A stretch of DNA of 64,000 nt from Chloroflexi bacterium TSY (GCA_019217005.1 JAHBNG010000006.1:196187-260186), one strand, 5' to 3'. Numbered from the stretch's first letter, positions 38,184-48,237 are shown. A program made the numbers and translations. The notes: a model not told the origin generated them from the letters alone.

Positions 38184-39306
38184 ATGTTCAAATATCTTCT
38201 CAGACGATTTCTGCTTGCCATTGTCACGATCTTTGGCGTTACGGTGGTGATTTTTGTGGCGATGCGTGTCTTGCCGGGTGATCCATTGGCAATGATCTAT
38301 GGAGAGGCGGAAGGCATTTATGTTTTGACGGAGGAAGAGTTGGCCGCGGCGCGCGCAAGTCTGGGGCTGGATCAACCCCTCTATGTCCAGTATTTGAGTT
38401 GGATGGTGGATGTGTTTCGGGGGGATTTAGGCCATTCATTTTGGGTTGAAACGCCAATTCGGGATACAATCCTACGTCGCGGTCCGATTACAGCTGAGAT
38501 TGCGTTTCTGTCTATTCTATTGGCGTGGATGATTGGCATCCCAGTTGGCGTGATCAGCGCCATGCAGCGAGAGTCGCTCTTAGACAATGTTCTGCGCTTT
38601 TTTGTTACCCTCTTTATGGCGATCCCCAGCTTCTGGTTTGGGTTGGTCATGATTCTCTTCACGGTCACGGGGTGGTTCAAAATTAGGTTTACACTTTTGA
38701 TATATAGACAAAAATCTATATGAGACCGTTTTCTCTCTGAGAACCGGCGAAATCAGAGAATATAAACGTTCTTTCTGTTTCTAAAAGTGTAAACCTATCT
38801 ATCCAGCTAAAATGAACCACCCCACGGTCACCGTCTTTAATTGGCGGCCCTCAATTACCATTGAGCAGCTCTGGGACAATCCCAGGGAGAACTTGCTGAT
38901 GGTCATTGGGCCGACAATCGCTACTGGCACGGGCATTGCTGCAATCATTGCCAGGATGACGCGCACAACCGTACTCGAAGTGTTAAGCGAGGACTATGTG
39001 CGCACCGCCCGCGCCAAAGGACTACGAGAGCGGGCGACCATCTTGCGCCATGTTCTGAGAAATGCTATGTTGCCCGTTATTACGTTGTCAGGATTGGCGC
39101 TGGCCGGTCTATTGAGTGGTTCAGTGGCGGTGGAAAAAGCATTTGGTTTTCCCGGATTGGGAATGGCATTGGCGCAAGGTGCAGTGGAGCGTGACTGGAT
39201 GATGGTCCAGAATCTCACACTGCTGTTTGCCGTCACTTTTGTCTTTATTAATCTGTTTATTGATATTCTGTACGCATGGGTGGATCCACGCATTCGCTAT
39301 GAATAA
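38184..39306 (+). pseudogene. DppB/OppB-type ABC permease split by a 155-bp element
   Basis: The first 162 residues (LRRFLLAIVTIFGVTVVIFVAMRVLPGD pattern, with GLDQPLYVQYLSWM) end at the element; the second part has IARMTRTTVLEVLSEDYVRTARAKGL, the EAA-like loop that contacts the ATPase, and ends WVDPRIRYE. Removing 163 bp (element plus one 8-bp target copy) restores one frame of about 319 residues, normal for the family. As written the protein is cut before the EAA loop and cannot work. Confidence 0.88.
38669..38823. mobile_element. 155-bp non-autonomous element, copy 2, inside permease gene
   Basis: Same 155 bases as 22641-22795 in reverse complement. Target duplication is ACGGTCAC (38661-38668 and 38824-38831). 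It adds 163 bp in total, shifting the permease frame by one. Confidence 0.92.
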
Positions 39307-39397
39307 CCGGGGTTGTTGACAAAACGGATATCTGTCGACACAACTCTGTGTGGCTCTGTATCTGCTCTGAGTCACTCTGTGTAATATACAAAATTTA

Positions 39398-40292
39398 ATG
39401 GCATCAGAACAGGAATCATCTCCACCAATGACAACGCCTGAGGTTGCAGCAGTTAACGAAAACGTTTTCCAACCACAGTTCAGCGACCGAACCAACTTCG
39501 GCGAACTGATCCAACGTTTTGCACGGACATCCAGAATAGGCACAGTCTCGGCCATTTATTTGATCTTGTTGATCTTGATCGCTATTTTTGCCGATCAGGT
39601 TGCACCCTATCACCCACTAGAGGCAGACTTCCGCGCCCTGCGTCACCCTCCGTCTGTGGCGCATTGGCTGGGGACAGATAATTTAGGACGGGACGTACTA
39701 AGCCGGCTAATTCATGGCTCGCGCATTTCCCTCTTCATGGCAATCGTCTCTACAATCCTGGGTAAATTCCTGGGTCTAACGTGGGGGATTCTGACTGGTT
39801 ATATCGGTGCAACGTTTGACCTGATCAGCCAGCGTTTTATCGATGTATTGCTGGCCTTTCCAGGGATCATTCTCGCCATGCTGCTCTTGTCGGCGCTGGG
39901 AGGTGGACTCTCGACGGTCATTATTGCCATCACTGTGCTGAGCATTGCGGGGACGGTGCGGGTGATTCGGTCGGTAGTCCTATCCGTAAAAGAGATGGCG
40001 TACGTAGAGTCGGCGCGGTCAGTCGGTGCGACAAGCGGACGCATCATGGGTAGACATGTGTTTCCCCAGACAGTGGCGCCTGTGCTGGTCTTGTTCAGTG
40101 CTTCTCTGGGGCAATTTTTGCCGAAGCGGCATTGAGTTTTCTGGGGCTAGGTATTCCCCAACCTGCACCAAGTGGTGGCTCGTTGTTTTCCCTGGCGTTG
40201 CGATTACCGTGACTATCCTGGCTTTCAATTTGGTTGGCGATGCCCTGCGAGATTATTTGGATCCGAAGTTGGGTGAAAGCCATCCGATGTAG
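39398..40292 (+). pseudogene. DppC/OppC-type ABC permease, frameshift and internal deletion
   Basis: Residues 1-240 are a normal DppC (YLILLILIAIFADQVAPYHP, GTDNLGRDVLSRLIHGSRIS and the EAA-type [20 protein letters not shown]). Near 40120 the frame changes: [18 protein letters not shown] follows in another frame, then about 20 residues are missing before [19 protein letters not shown] and [18 protein letters not shown] ending in a third frame. So there is a 1-bp indel at the T5 run and a deletion near 40172. Together with the split DppB this importer has no working channel. Confidence 0.83.
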
Positions 40293-40324
40293 TTGATCGA
40301 TAAATCAAGGAAAGAAATTCTTCT

Positions 40325-41106
40325 ATGTCCAAACCGGAATTGCGCACGCTGACAGAAGAGCAAGTTACACAATTCAGATTGAATGGATTTCTGACTGTGG
40401 AAGATGTTCTTTCTCATACAGAAGTGGAGACTTTGGCTGAACATACCGATCTGATTGCGACTGGTAAATTAGAACACATTCCGGATACCAGCATTCAGCT
40501 TGAGAAAACATTTCGTGAGGGAACGCGTGCGGTCACCAACCAGATCTTGTCTGTTCGCAAATTGTTCAATCTTGCCGTATATGATGATGTGATGTGGAGC
40601 CATGTTGTGAATCAAAAGATCGTCAATATCATCGCTGATCTGCTGGGAACCGAGGACATCAAGCTATATGGCGATCAGCTCTTTATGAAAGCGCCCATCA
40701 CTGGCACGGCACAGCCCTGGCATCAAGATTCGGCTTCGTGGCGCGATATTTTCCCCATGGATCTGGTGACGGCATGGACGTCGATTGACCACGCCACAGA
40801 GGAAAACGGATGCTTGAATTTCGTCCCTGGCACACATCGTTGGGGGATGATGAATCGGCAGCAGTTAGAGTGGTTCCTTGAAGATTTTGGCAGCGAGCAA
40901 TGGCCCATTCTCTCTGCGCCGCTACGCCCCGGTAGTATCAGCTTCCACCACAGCTTGGTGCTGCACCAAAGCAACGCCAACCTCGTCGTGGTTACGCAGT
41001 CCATTATATGCGTGCAACCTCTCATCGCGACGAAAGCGTGACCGATGCTCCCAAGATGCCGCCGTTTAAGCGGGTCTGTGGGCGTTCATTTGCAGGCTGC
41101 GTCTGA
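40325..41106 (+). pseudogene. PhyH-family dioxygenase, frameshift near the C-terminus
   Basis: LTEEQVTQFRLNGFLTVEDV is the PhyH start, AQPWHQDSASWRDIFP gives the metal His-x-Asp and LVLHQSNAN the distal His. The written frame stops at 41041, but from about 40985 the next frame reads RRGYAVHYMRATSHRDESVT, the family's Arg-containing end, up to TGA at 41104-41106. A small deletion or indel near 40977-40985 would explain this. Substrate unknown. Confidence 0.8.
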
Positions 41107-41563
41107 AATTTTGCACCGAACGAAGAGGTGAGAGTCACTTTTCGCACAAGGCGAGCGGTAATTGCAGCTGACCTGCCCGTCTGAACGTAAAGTGGCTGTC
41201 ACCTTCAGGGATAACGTAAACAGTTACCAACGTTGAACCCGAATACATCGTACGGTTGCAGAACCGATTAGCTGGTCGGTGTGCTGTTTCACCCCTGCAA
41301 CATACCTCCTGATCTTGCCCCAAACGTGAGTTTACTCACGAGATAGATTCTCCTTGCACCAATCGAACGACTGTGCTAAAGTACATTTGTGCTAAACTCT
41401 TTTTGATGGTCTGCGTCGAGTAGATTCGAGTGGGCTGACAAAGGCTGCCTTTCTTTCAAATGGGTACAAGGACAGGTGCAGCTTTTGGGATGTACAGCTC
41501 GGACGATATCTCCGATGTGTAGAACCTGTTTGATAGACGGAGTAAGAGAAAAAGGATGGCAAG
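41107..41563. other. 457-bp stretch without a recognisable gene
   Basis: Short frames exist on both strands but none has a ribosome site or family features. I see no repeat or strong hairpin. It probably holds the promoter of the Uma2 gene. Confidence 0.5.
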
Positions 41564-42352
41564 ATGAGTACAATTGACGTAGTTCCAATCAAGCCGATCA
41601 AGCCGTTACCTCAAACCATCATCTATCCGGAAAGTGACGGCAGACCTATGGCCGATAACACCAAGCAATTTCACCAGATCGTCACCATCGAAGGAAATTT
41701 GGAGATTCTTTACGCAGAAGATGAGAATGTTTTTGTTGCAGGGGATTTGCTTTGGTATCCGGTCGAAGGCAACAATAAGATCCGTTCTGCTCCAGATGTT
41801 ATGGTTGCATTTGGACGTCCCAAAGGAGATCGGCGTTCCTATTTGCAGTGGAAGGAAGAGAATATTGCTCCTCAAGTCGTCTTTGAAATCTTGTCGCCGG
41901 GCAACACAAAAGCAGAAATGGAGCGTAAATTTGGTTTTTACGAACGTTATGGCGTGGAAGAGTATTATCTCTATGATCCAGATTCTGGACGCCTAGAGGG
42001 TTGGCTACGCAATTCACAGGGCGTTTTGGAAGCGATTCCTAACATGGATAGTTGGCGCAGCCCACGATTAGACATACGCTTTGAGCTAGATGGAATCGAG
42101 CTTCAGCTCTATTATCCGGATGGACAACGCTTTCTCACCTTCACTGAACTCGATCGGCGTCGCCGAGAAGCAGAAGTGCGTGCTAATGAGGCAGAAGTTC
42201 GCGCCGATGAGGCAGAAGCTCGTGCCCAGGCAGAATCAGATGCACGTATAGAGGCAGAAGCTCGTGCCCAGGCAGAATCAGATGCACGTATGGAGGCAGA
42301 AGCTCGTGCTCAAGAGTATGCAGAACTCCTCAAAAAAGCGGGTTTGTTATAA
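41564..42352 (+). CDS. Uma2-family (DUF820) nuclease-like protein with coiled-coil tail
   Basis: 262 residues. Residues 25-185 form the PD-(D/E)XK-like Uma2 domain: NKIRSAPDVMVAFGRPKGDR, APQVVFEILSPGNTKAEMERK and EEYYLYDPDSGRLEGWLR hold the Asp, Glu and Lys pattern. Residues 195-260 are an Ala/Glu/Arg-rich coiled coil encoded by repeats, including two near-perfect 42-bp units (about 42210-42300). AAAGGATGG precedes the ATG. Uma2 genes are numerous in cyanobacteria and Chloroflexota; their role is not established. Confidence 0.87.
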   Translation: MSTIDVVPIKPIKPLPQTIIYPESDGRPMADNTKQFHQIVTIEGNLEILYAEDENVFVAGDLLWYPVEGNNKIRSAPDVMVAFGRPKGDRRSYLQWKEENIAPQVVFEILSPGNTKAEMERKFGFYERYGVEEYYLYDPDSGRLEGWLRNSQGVLEAIPNMDSWRSPRLDIRFELDGIELQLYYPDGQRFLTFTELDRRRREAEVRANEAEVRADEAEARAQAESDARIEAEARAQAESDARMEAEARAQEYAELLKKAGLL

Positions 42353-42367
42353 TCGAGTTATTTTGAG

Positions 42368-42568
42368 TTATCTGCGCTCTAATTCAGTTTCGTTCACAAA
42401 AAGTGCAAACATATTCAGAACCAACATCTCCTGTTCGCTGGACTCGAACAATCCATTACTAATAGCCACATCATTTAAACTCCGGATAATTGTCCCTCGA
42501 TAAAAAAACGATTCTATTGTCCGAAGTTTAAGTGGCATCTCTATAAGGCGCCGACTGATATTGGTCAT
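42368..42568 (-). CDS. Small hypothetical protein
   Basis: 66 residues (MTNISRRLIEMPLKLRTIES, ending FVNETELERR). Its start overlaps the end of the next small gene by about 40 bp in another frame, which would fit either translational coupling or a frameshifted single gene. No family recognised. Confidence 0.35.
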   Translation of the reverse strand: MTNISRRLIEMPLKLRTIESFFYRGTIIRSLNDVAISNGLFESSEQEMLVLNMFALFVNETELERR

Positions 42569-42752
42569 GTAACCGTTCTCCTATTTGTACGAATCGAGTC
42601 CCCAGACTCACGGCAAGACGTTTCTTCAATTTAGCGACATTTCTTGCCATGTTGACGAATCGTAACGGTCCACCTTCTCTTTTTAGCTCATGCTTGCAGA
42701 ATTGATATAGCGCGAATTCATAGGGGTTACCGCTCAAGTTGCTGTGATACAT
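42528..42752 (-). CDS. Small hypothetical protein
   Basis: 74 residues (MYHSNLSGNPYEFALYQFCK, basic in the middle: NVAKLKKRLAVSLGTRF). CTGGAGGTATATC gives a good ribosome site 6-7 bp before the ATG at 42752, which is the best reason to keep it. It pairs with the overlapping 66-residue frame. A toxin-antitoxin-like pair is possible by size and overlap only. Confidence 0.45.
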   Translation of the reverse strand: MYHSNLSGNPYEFALYQFCKHELKREGGPLRFVNMARNVAKLKKRLAVSLGTRFVQIGERLHDQYQSAPYRDAT

Positions 42753-42799
42753 GATATACCTCCAGTTTTATCCAGTAAAATGTCTCTTTAGGATTCGGA

Positions 42800-42862
42800 A
42801 TTCAATCACTCATCGATAGATTCTTGGTTTCACTCGAGAATGACATCGATGAGTGATTGAAT
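42800..42862. repeat. Perfect 18-bp stem hairpin
   Basis: ATTCAATCACTCATCGAT at 42800-42817 and its exact complement at 42845-42862 enclose a 27-nt loop. It lies between the small hypothetical gene and the next IS. It may be a miniature element or a strong terminator. Confidence 0.6.
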
Positions 42863-42878
42863 CGTGTTTGCTTAGCTC

Positions 42879-44372
42879 GACTTTGTACAATTTGGGCACA
42901 TTAAAAAGTTAATAAAGAAGGAACAAAAGGGAAGCTGATGTAAGATAGGAGTGAGAAAACAACTATCAAAGAGAGGAGAGCCCAATGTTCCTTCCAGCAG
43001 AAATAATCCCGTTGTTCGAGAGCTTTCGCCCAGTCTTCACAGAACCGACGTACCAAAAGGCACTGGTCTTGGTGATAGGGACGGTGTTAACGAAGGGAAG
43101 ACGAACGGTGACAGCGGCGTTGAGAGTGATGGGATTGGAGCAAGAGGGAGACTGGTCCAAGTATCACCATGTGCTGAATCGAGCAAAGTGGGATGGATTG
43201 ATGTTGAGCTATATCTTACTGCACTTGATTGTGGATACGTTTGTGGTCATGGGAGCGCCAGTCGAGATAACGGTAGACGAGACGCTAGAAAGGCGCTGGG
43301 GTCCCAAGATCAGCAAACGAGGACACTGGCGAGATAGCCTGGCGTCAGGCCGGAAGATGAGCGTAAGCACGAGCGGATTGCGGTGGCTGGTCTTCTGTGT
43401 GGTGGTCAAGTTGCCGTGGAGTGACCTCTACTGGTCAATGCCCTTTCTGAGCGTCTTACTCACAACACCGAAAGTCAGCGAAACGCTCAACCAGCGCCAC
43501 CGAACAGTGGCGAAACGAACCATGCAGGTGGTGGCCTGGCTGCGTCGAGCTTTGCCAGGTCGAGAAATCAAGCTCATCGGCGATGGGGCTTACAGTGTGA
43601 TCGAGTTGGGCTTGCGCTGTCAATCCCAAGGAGTCACCTTGATTGCGCCTCTGCGCCTGGATGCGCGTCTCTTTGACTATCCACCCTCCCGTTTGAAACC
43701 TGACGGCACAAAACGACCTGGTCGTCCTCCTGTCGTTGGGCAGCGACTGCCCAAGCTGGAAGATGTTGCCCTCTTCAAAACCACCTGTTGGCACCGCTGC
43801 CGCATTGACTGGTATGGGGGAGAATCTGAAGTCGTCGACTGGGCCACTGGTATTGCCTTTTGGTACTCTACCGGCACAACTCCGCTCCTTCTGCGCTGGG
43901 TTTTAGTCCGCGATCCCAAAGGCCAAGCTGAGACCGTCGCTTACTTCTCCACCGATATTCATCAGGCTGCCCCCCCCACATCATCGCTGATTTCGTCAAA
44001 CGTTGGTCCATTGAAGTCTCTTTCGAGGAAGCCAGAGCTCACCTCGGTGTCGAAACTCAGCGCCAGTGGAGTGACTTGGCCATTGAGAGGACTACTCCTG
44101 CTCTCTTTGGTCTTTTCAGCCTTGTCATCTTGATGGCTCATGCCTTCTCTCCTGATGGCTCTATCCCTTTGCCTCAAGCTGCTTGGTATCACAAGACTCA
44201 CGCCACCTTCCATGACCTCCTCTCTCTGGTTCGCCGCCGCTTATGGTGCCATTTCCTTTTCCAGACATCTCACTTTTCACCTGATCTTCGTTTATTCTCT
44301 CCCTCTCAGGTGAACACCTTACTTTCTGCTGTCTGTTATTAACTTTTTATGGTGCTTAAAACTTACAAAGTC
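42879..44372 (+). mobile_element. Insertion sequence, about 1494 bp
   Basis: Ends GACTTTGTACAATTTGGGCA and, in complement, GACTTTGTAAGTTTTAAGCA continue into matching AAAAAGTTAATAA on both sides. TAGCT occurs just outside both ends (one base apart on the left) and may be a 5-bp target duplication. One transposase gene inside. Confidence 0.75.
42985..44342 (+). pseudogene. DDE transposase, frameshift at a C8 run
   Basis: GAGAGGAGAG precedes the ATG. VEITVDETLERRWGPKISK holds the first Asp, EIKLIGDGAYSVIELGL the second, and after the break DFVKRWSIEVSFEEARAHLG the Glu. The frame breaks exactly at eight Cs (43970-43977) and continues in the next frame to 44342. Restored length is about 452 residues. 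It is IS701/DDE_5-like. Confidence 0.82.
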
Positions 44373-44382
44373 TAGCTTAGAA

Positions 44383-44457
44383 CCTATCCGAAAAGTGGTT
44401 GTGAGTCCGATCAGTTTCTCGAGCGAGAATAGATCGTCACAGAACTTTTCGGATAAG
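44383..44457. repeat. Palindromic miniature element, copy Y
   Basis: CCTATCCGAAAAGTGGTTGT on the left and, in complement, CTTATCCGAAAAGTTCTGTG on the right. It is the 75-bp form of copy X at 14231-14318. CTTAGAA lies just outside the left end and again 2 bp outside the right end, a possible target duplication. Confidence 0.6.
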
Positions 44458-45089
44458 CACTTAGAAGGCCCTCTAAAGAGTAAGTGCCGGTTTCGTGCGA
44501 AAAGGTTGATTGGTTAGAGATTTTCTGTTTCTTCATCCGATGAAACATTGCGAAATGGGGCGAGAATGCGTTTGTGCATTGCATTCTTCCTGTTAGGCTA
44601 AACCAAAAAAATAATTATACGCGAACGAGAGAATGGAGAGGGGGAATAAGGACAAACCATTTTTCTAAACCAGGTAAACGTTGGAAGCGTTGTTCCAAAC
44701 GGTCCATCTCTTTCTGAGTGAGTTTGACGCCGGTCTCATAAAGAGTGGAATTCAGGTGAACGAAGGGTTGTAGTTGGTTAAAGCGAAAAGAACGGGCAAA
44801 ATTGAGAACGGTCTCAAGAGAATCGAGAAGAGAACCGTTCCAGTGTTTTTCAAGATGGCCCCAAACCCGTTCGATGGGGTTGTATTTACTGTGATAAGGA
44901 GGGTAGCAGGCGAGCTGAATAGAGAGACGATAGTGCTCAACAAACTGAGTGAGACGATACATAAACTGAGTCCGACGGGTATGATTTTCGGGACCATTGT
45001 CCTGATTGATCACGAGGGTCTTGACGTGAGGAAAGTGTTCACGTACGCTTTCCCAAAAATCAATCAGGCAGTCGACAATACAGTCACTA

Positions 45090-46320
45090 GTGTTTTGTCA
45101 GATAAGTTATGATACAGGTTGGTCATCAGAATCGGTATCCAAAACAGGATAGAAACGCTGGAACTTCTGGCGAGCGAGAGCGGGGGTAAATTGCCATTGA
45201 ATGGTAGCGGATTGTTCATTGCGCTCGTTGACAAGAGCAAGGACAACAGTCTCAAGAAGCTCTTTGGAATCAATGCGGCGATCAAGAACTTGGCGAGTGA
45301 TAACCGAGAGTTCAATTTCAACCATATTAAGCCAACTCCCGTTGACGGGGGTATAAACCATCTGAAAGTGCTGAGCCAGAGCGAAAGCTTCCTCAGGCGA
45401 AAAGATGGTGTAGAAGGAACTGGGTGAATGAATGTTGAGATTATCCTGAACAATCTGTAATGAATCGGCATCAGGATTGTGTTTCGTTTTGAGATCATGC
45501 ATGAAGCGAGCATACTCTTGGCCTCTGCGCCGTTCGGTAATCTGAACAACCCGCTGTCCAGTGTGTGGCTGGTAAGCAATCAAGATGTAACAGATGCCCT
45601 TGCGTTCATAGTGATGATCATAGCGCCATTTCTTGCCTGGTTTCATCTCAATCGGCACGATTGTATCGCCCAAGAGCTGACAAGGTTTTTCATCGTAACA
45701 CCCACCAGAGAGGATTCTTGGGGTCATAGGGCTGTGCATAGAGGTCCAAGATTTGTTCCATGTGCCACAAGTATGTAGGTGTTAACTTTCCGATACACCA
45801 CTGCACCTTCAAATGGGGTTTCAGTTCGTTTTTTCAGAATTTCACTCACGGTTTCATGCGAAATGTCTTCCACAAACTTTAACTCAACCGCTGTGGTTGC
45901 TAGCAGCCTTAAAGTCCATCGGCTTCGCCCATCTGGTCCTTTCGTACACGCTAGTGCCGTGATTTTGGCTCTGGCTTCGTTACTAATCTCGACTGGTCGT
46001 CCGCTTCTTGGCCTCTTCTAGGGCTTTGGTTAGCCCTTCCGTCACATATCTTTTGCGGATTCGCACCACCGTTGCTCGCGTCACTCCCACTCGTTCCATG
46101 ATTTCTCTGTCTGTTTTTCCTCCATCTGACAAGAGCAGAATATGTGCCCTTCTTATCTTTCTTACGTTCTCTTTTCCTTTTGCCGTTATTCGCCTTAATT
46201 CATTTCTGTCTTTATCACTTAGTTTAACTTTATATACTTGCTTCATTTCTCTCTGCCTCCTCGTTTTTTTAGTCACTTTCTGGCAGAGTTTACCGTATTA
46301 TAACTTATCTGACAAAACAC
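45090..46320 (-). mobile_element. IS630-family-like IS nested in the ISAzo13-like element
   Basis: GTGTTTTGTCAGATAAGTTA at the left and its complement at the right are inverted ends of at least 20 bp. The dinucleotide TA flanks both sides (45088-45089 and 46321-46322), the target duplication expected for IS630. Length 1231 bp. It lies in the middle of the host transposase gene. Confidence 0.85.
45107..46246 (-). pseudogene. IS630-type transposase, frameshifted
   Basis: AGGAGG lies before the ATG at 46246. The N-terminal helix-turn-helix part is KIRRAHILLLSDGGKTDREI and VTRATVVRIRKRYVTEGL. Several single-base changes between 46000 and 45740 (for example at an A6 run near 45833) scatter the middle (SRWTLRLLATTAVELKFVED). 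The C-terminal DDE part from 45739 has IVQDNLNIHSPSSFY and YTPVNGSWLNMVEIELSVI with Asp and Glu. Confidence 0.8.
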
Positions 46321-47181
46321 TAGTCACTTTCGACTGAGTCAAGTAAAGAAAGGAGTTCCTTGGTTGAAGGGAGGTAAATGCCAAAAGGAGTGACTTTCTC
46401 GGTCTTCTTATCTTGAAAGTCATGATCGAGCGCTTTGACAACCACTCGACTTATCCCTTCTCTCGAGAAACGGTCAAGTAAAATCGTCGCTTTGGCATCC
46501 CAAGAGAGGCGCAGAACCGTCTCGTCTGCATCCGCTTCTTGATTGATCTGATGAATTCTATCAAAGATCGCATCGGTCTCTGGGATCTTTTCACTGGTTG
46601 ACTTTTTTGACCCGGTTTGAGCCATAGCCTAACTCATTGAGCTTCAAGCGGATGGCCTCTTCGCCAGGCAATTCCTCATCTGTGTATCCTTTCTGCTCGA
46701 TGAGCTGGGTACGCATTTCGGCGGCGGTTAGTCGAGTGTACAATTGGGGTTCGAAAGGTGGGATCGGTCTGGCTGAATTGATCGGCGATTTCAACCATAT
46801 CGGCCAGTAAAGTGGGATATGGTCTTCGGCTTTTGCGACCACGTCGGTGGCTTTGGTCGACATAACAGAAGCCGCCTTCTAGTTCTTCCAGGGCTTTGGC
46901 TATCGTCGCCCGATTCCAGCCCAACTCTCGTTCTGCTTTCGTCGGACTCCCTTCGCATATCGTTTTGACCGTTTGGGCCATGAAGTGCCTTCTTTCGTAT
47001 CCACTTAACATGGCCTTCGTCTCTTTCAAGACTTCAACCATTTCTGGCGAGATTGTCATTTTTGCTCCTTTTGGAGAGCTAGTTTAACACCTTCTCGCGT
47101 ATATTTTATTTTTTGGATTGGCCTTATGCCTCCAAAATGAGATGCTCCCACCGATAAGCTTTGAGAGATAGAGGAAATTTT

Positions 47182-48237
47182 ATGAATGAAACCCTACACT
47201 TCGCTGACCAAAGATCACGGTTAATCCCGTACAATTTTGAAACTCTTTCAGAACACCCATCTACCGACGATGTATCTCACATGATCATCATTCCATTCGT
47301 CTCTAGCCAGTGCGTCTTGATCCGTCTACCTTCTGGACAATTGTGTGTGCCAGAATGGTGTGTAGGAGTGGGACGCAACTATCTGAATGGAGCGTATCTC
47401 GCTCCGCTTGAGCAAGCGGGGGTACGGTTCCAGCAATTCCATCCATTTGCGAGAAGGGCCGACAATGCCCGTTTTGTGGTGGGTTGGGTTGATGGCCAGT
47501 TGCGTGAAACAGAATCGGAGCGGCTCATCGTGTCCCCCGAAGTCGCAGAAGCTCGCTTGAAGGAACAGGGAAATACAGAATTAGGTGACCTCGTCCGCTG
47601 GGCGACTGACTCCTTCCGCAACCAGACGTACGAGTCATACCAGAAAGATCTTCACATCCTGCTCGAAGAAAGCTACCTCGCAGCACCAACTGTTTTTGGC
47701 GGTTCAGGATTTGGTGGTGATGCGACCCAATGGCGACTTGCACGCGGACTTATCGCAGATGCGATTCATAAGGATGGAACCTTTCTCGATGTGGGCTGTG
47801 CCAACGGTCTGTTGATGGAATCGATGGTGGTGTGGGCAGCCGAAAATGGCTACCAACTGGAGCCTTATGGAATGGACATTTCAACTGAACTGGCGGAAGT
47901 CGCTCGTCAGCGTCTCCCACAATGGGCAGATCGGATATTCGTCGGGAATATCGCGGAATGGGAGTCACCACAAAAGTTCGATTTCGTCTCTGTAGATCTC
48001 GGCTACACCGCAGAAGACCGTCGGAAAGAATTAGCTGAGCGACTTTTGACCGACTTCGTCTTAGGCGGTGGTCGGCTGATCGTCACTAGCTACGGGTTGA
48101 CAAAAGATCCATCGAAGGAGAACTGGTCGGTGGGAAATCACTTGCGGTCGTTTGGATTCGTGGTTGGAGGCGAGCCAGAGCGTTTTGACAACGTGAAAGG
48201 TAAATGGAAGCGTATCGCCTATATAAACCATAAGTAG
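47182..48237 (+). CDS. SAM-dependent methyltransferase with Nudix-like N-terminal part
   Basis: 351 residues. Residues 195-330 are a class I methyltransferase: GTFLDVGCANGLLMESMVVW is motif I and PYGMDISTELAEVARQRLP motif II. Residues 30-110 (MIIIPFVSSQCVLIRLPSGQ, EWCVGVGRNYLNGAYLAPLE) look like a degenerate Nudix fold, but the Nudix box is not seen. GAGGAAATTT precedes the ATG at 47182. Substrate unknown. Confidence 0.78.
   Translation: MNETLHFADQRSRLIPYNFETLSEHPSTDDVSHMIIIPFVSSQCVLIRLPSGQLCVPEWCVGVGRNYLNGAYLAPLEQAGVRFQQFHPFARRADNARFVVGWVDGQLRETESERLIVSPEVAEARLKEQGNTELGDLVRWATDSFRNQTYESYQKDLHILLEESYLAAPTVFGGSGFGGDATQWRLARGLIADAIHKDGTFLDVGCANGLLMESMVVWAAENGYQLEPYGMDISTELAEVARQRLPQWADRIFVGNIAEWESPQKFDFVSVDLGYTAEDRRKELAERLLTDFVLGGGRLIVTSYGLTKDPSKENWSVGNHLRSFGFVVGGEPERFDNVKGKWKRIAYINHK

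Larger units (their letters stand above)
44615..47059 (-). pseudogene. ISAzo13-type transposase in fragments
   Basis: N-terminal part (47059-46676): MLSGYERRHFMAQTVKTICE and ERELGWNRATIAKALEELEG. Middle (46863-46320): LYTRLTAAEMRTQLIEQKGY, IPETDAIFDRIHQINQEADA and SRVVVKALDHDF. Right of the inner IS (about 45090-44615): VINQDNGPENHTRRTQFMYRL, YPPYHSKYNPIERVWGHLE and VKLTQKEMDRL. These are consecutive pieces of one transposase, separated by the inner IS and two further frameshifts (near 46740 and 46620). Confidence 0.83.
44595..47124 (-). mobile_element. ISAzo13-family-like IS, interrupted by a second IS
   Basis: AGGCTAAACCAAAAAAATAA followed by ATACGCG at the left matches, in complement, the right end (AGGCCAATCCAAAAAATAAA followed by ATACGCG at 47095-47124). 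The transposase reads from right to left and is cut by the IS at 45090-46320. Without the inner IS the element is about 1.3 kb. Confidence 0.75.

Noticed and set aside
41135..41323. 62-codon minus-strand frame in the gap before Uma2
   Set aside because: No ribosome site, no family features and a low-complexity tail.
42180..42330. Regular short repeats that could suggest a CRISPR array
   Set aside because: The units are contiguous, in frame and encode a coiled coil; there are no unique spacers and no cas genes.
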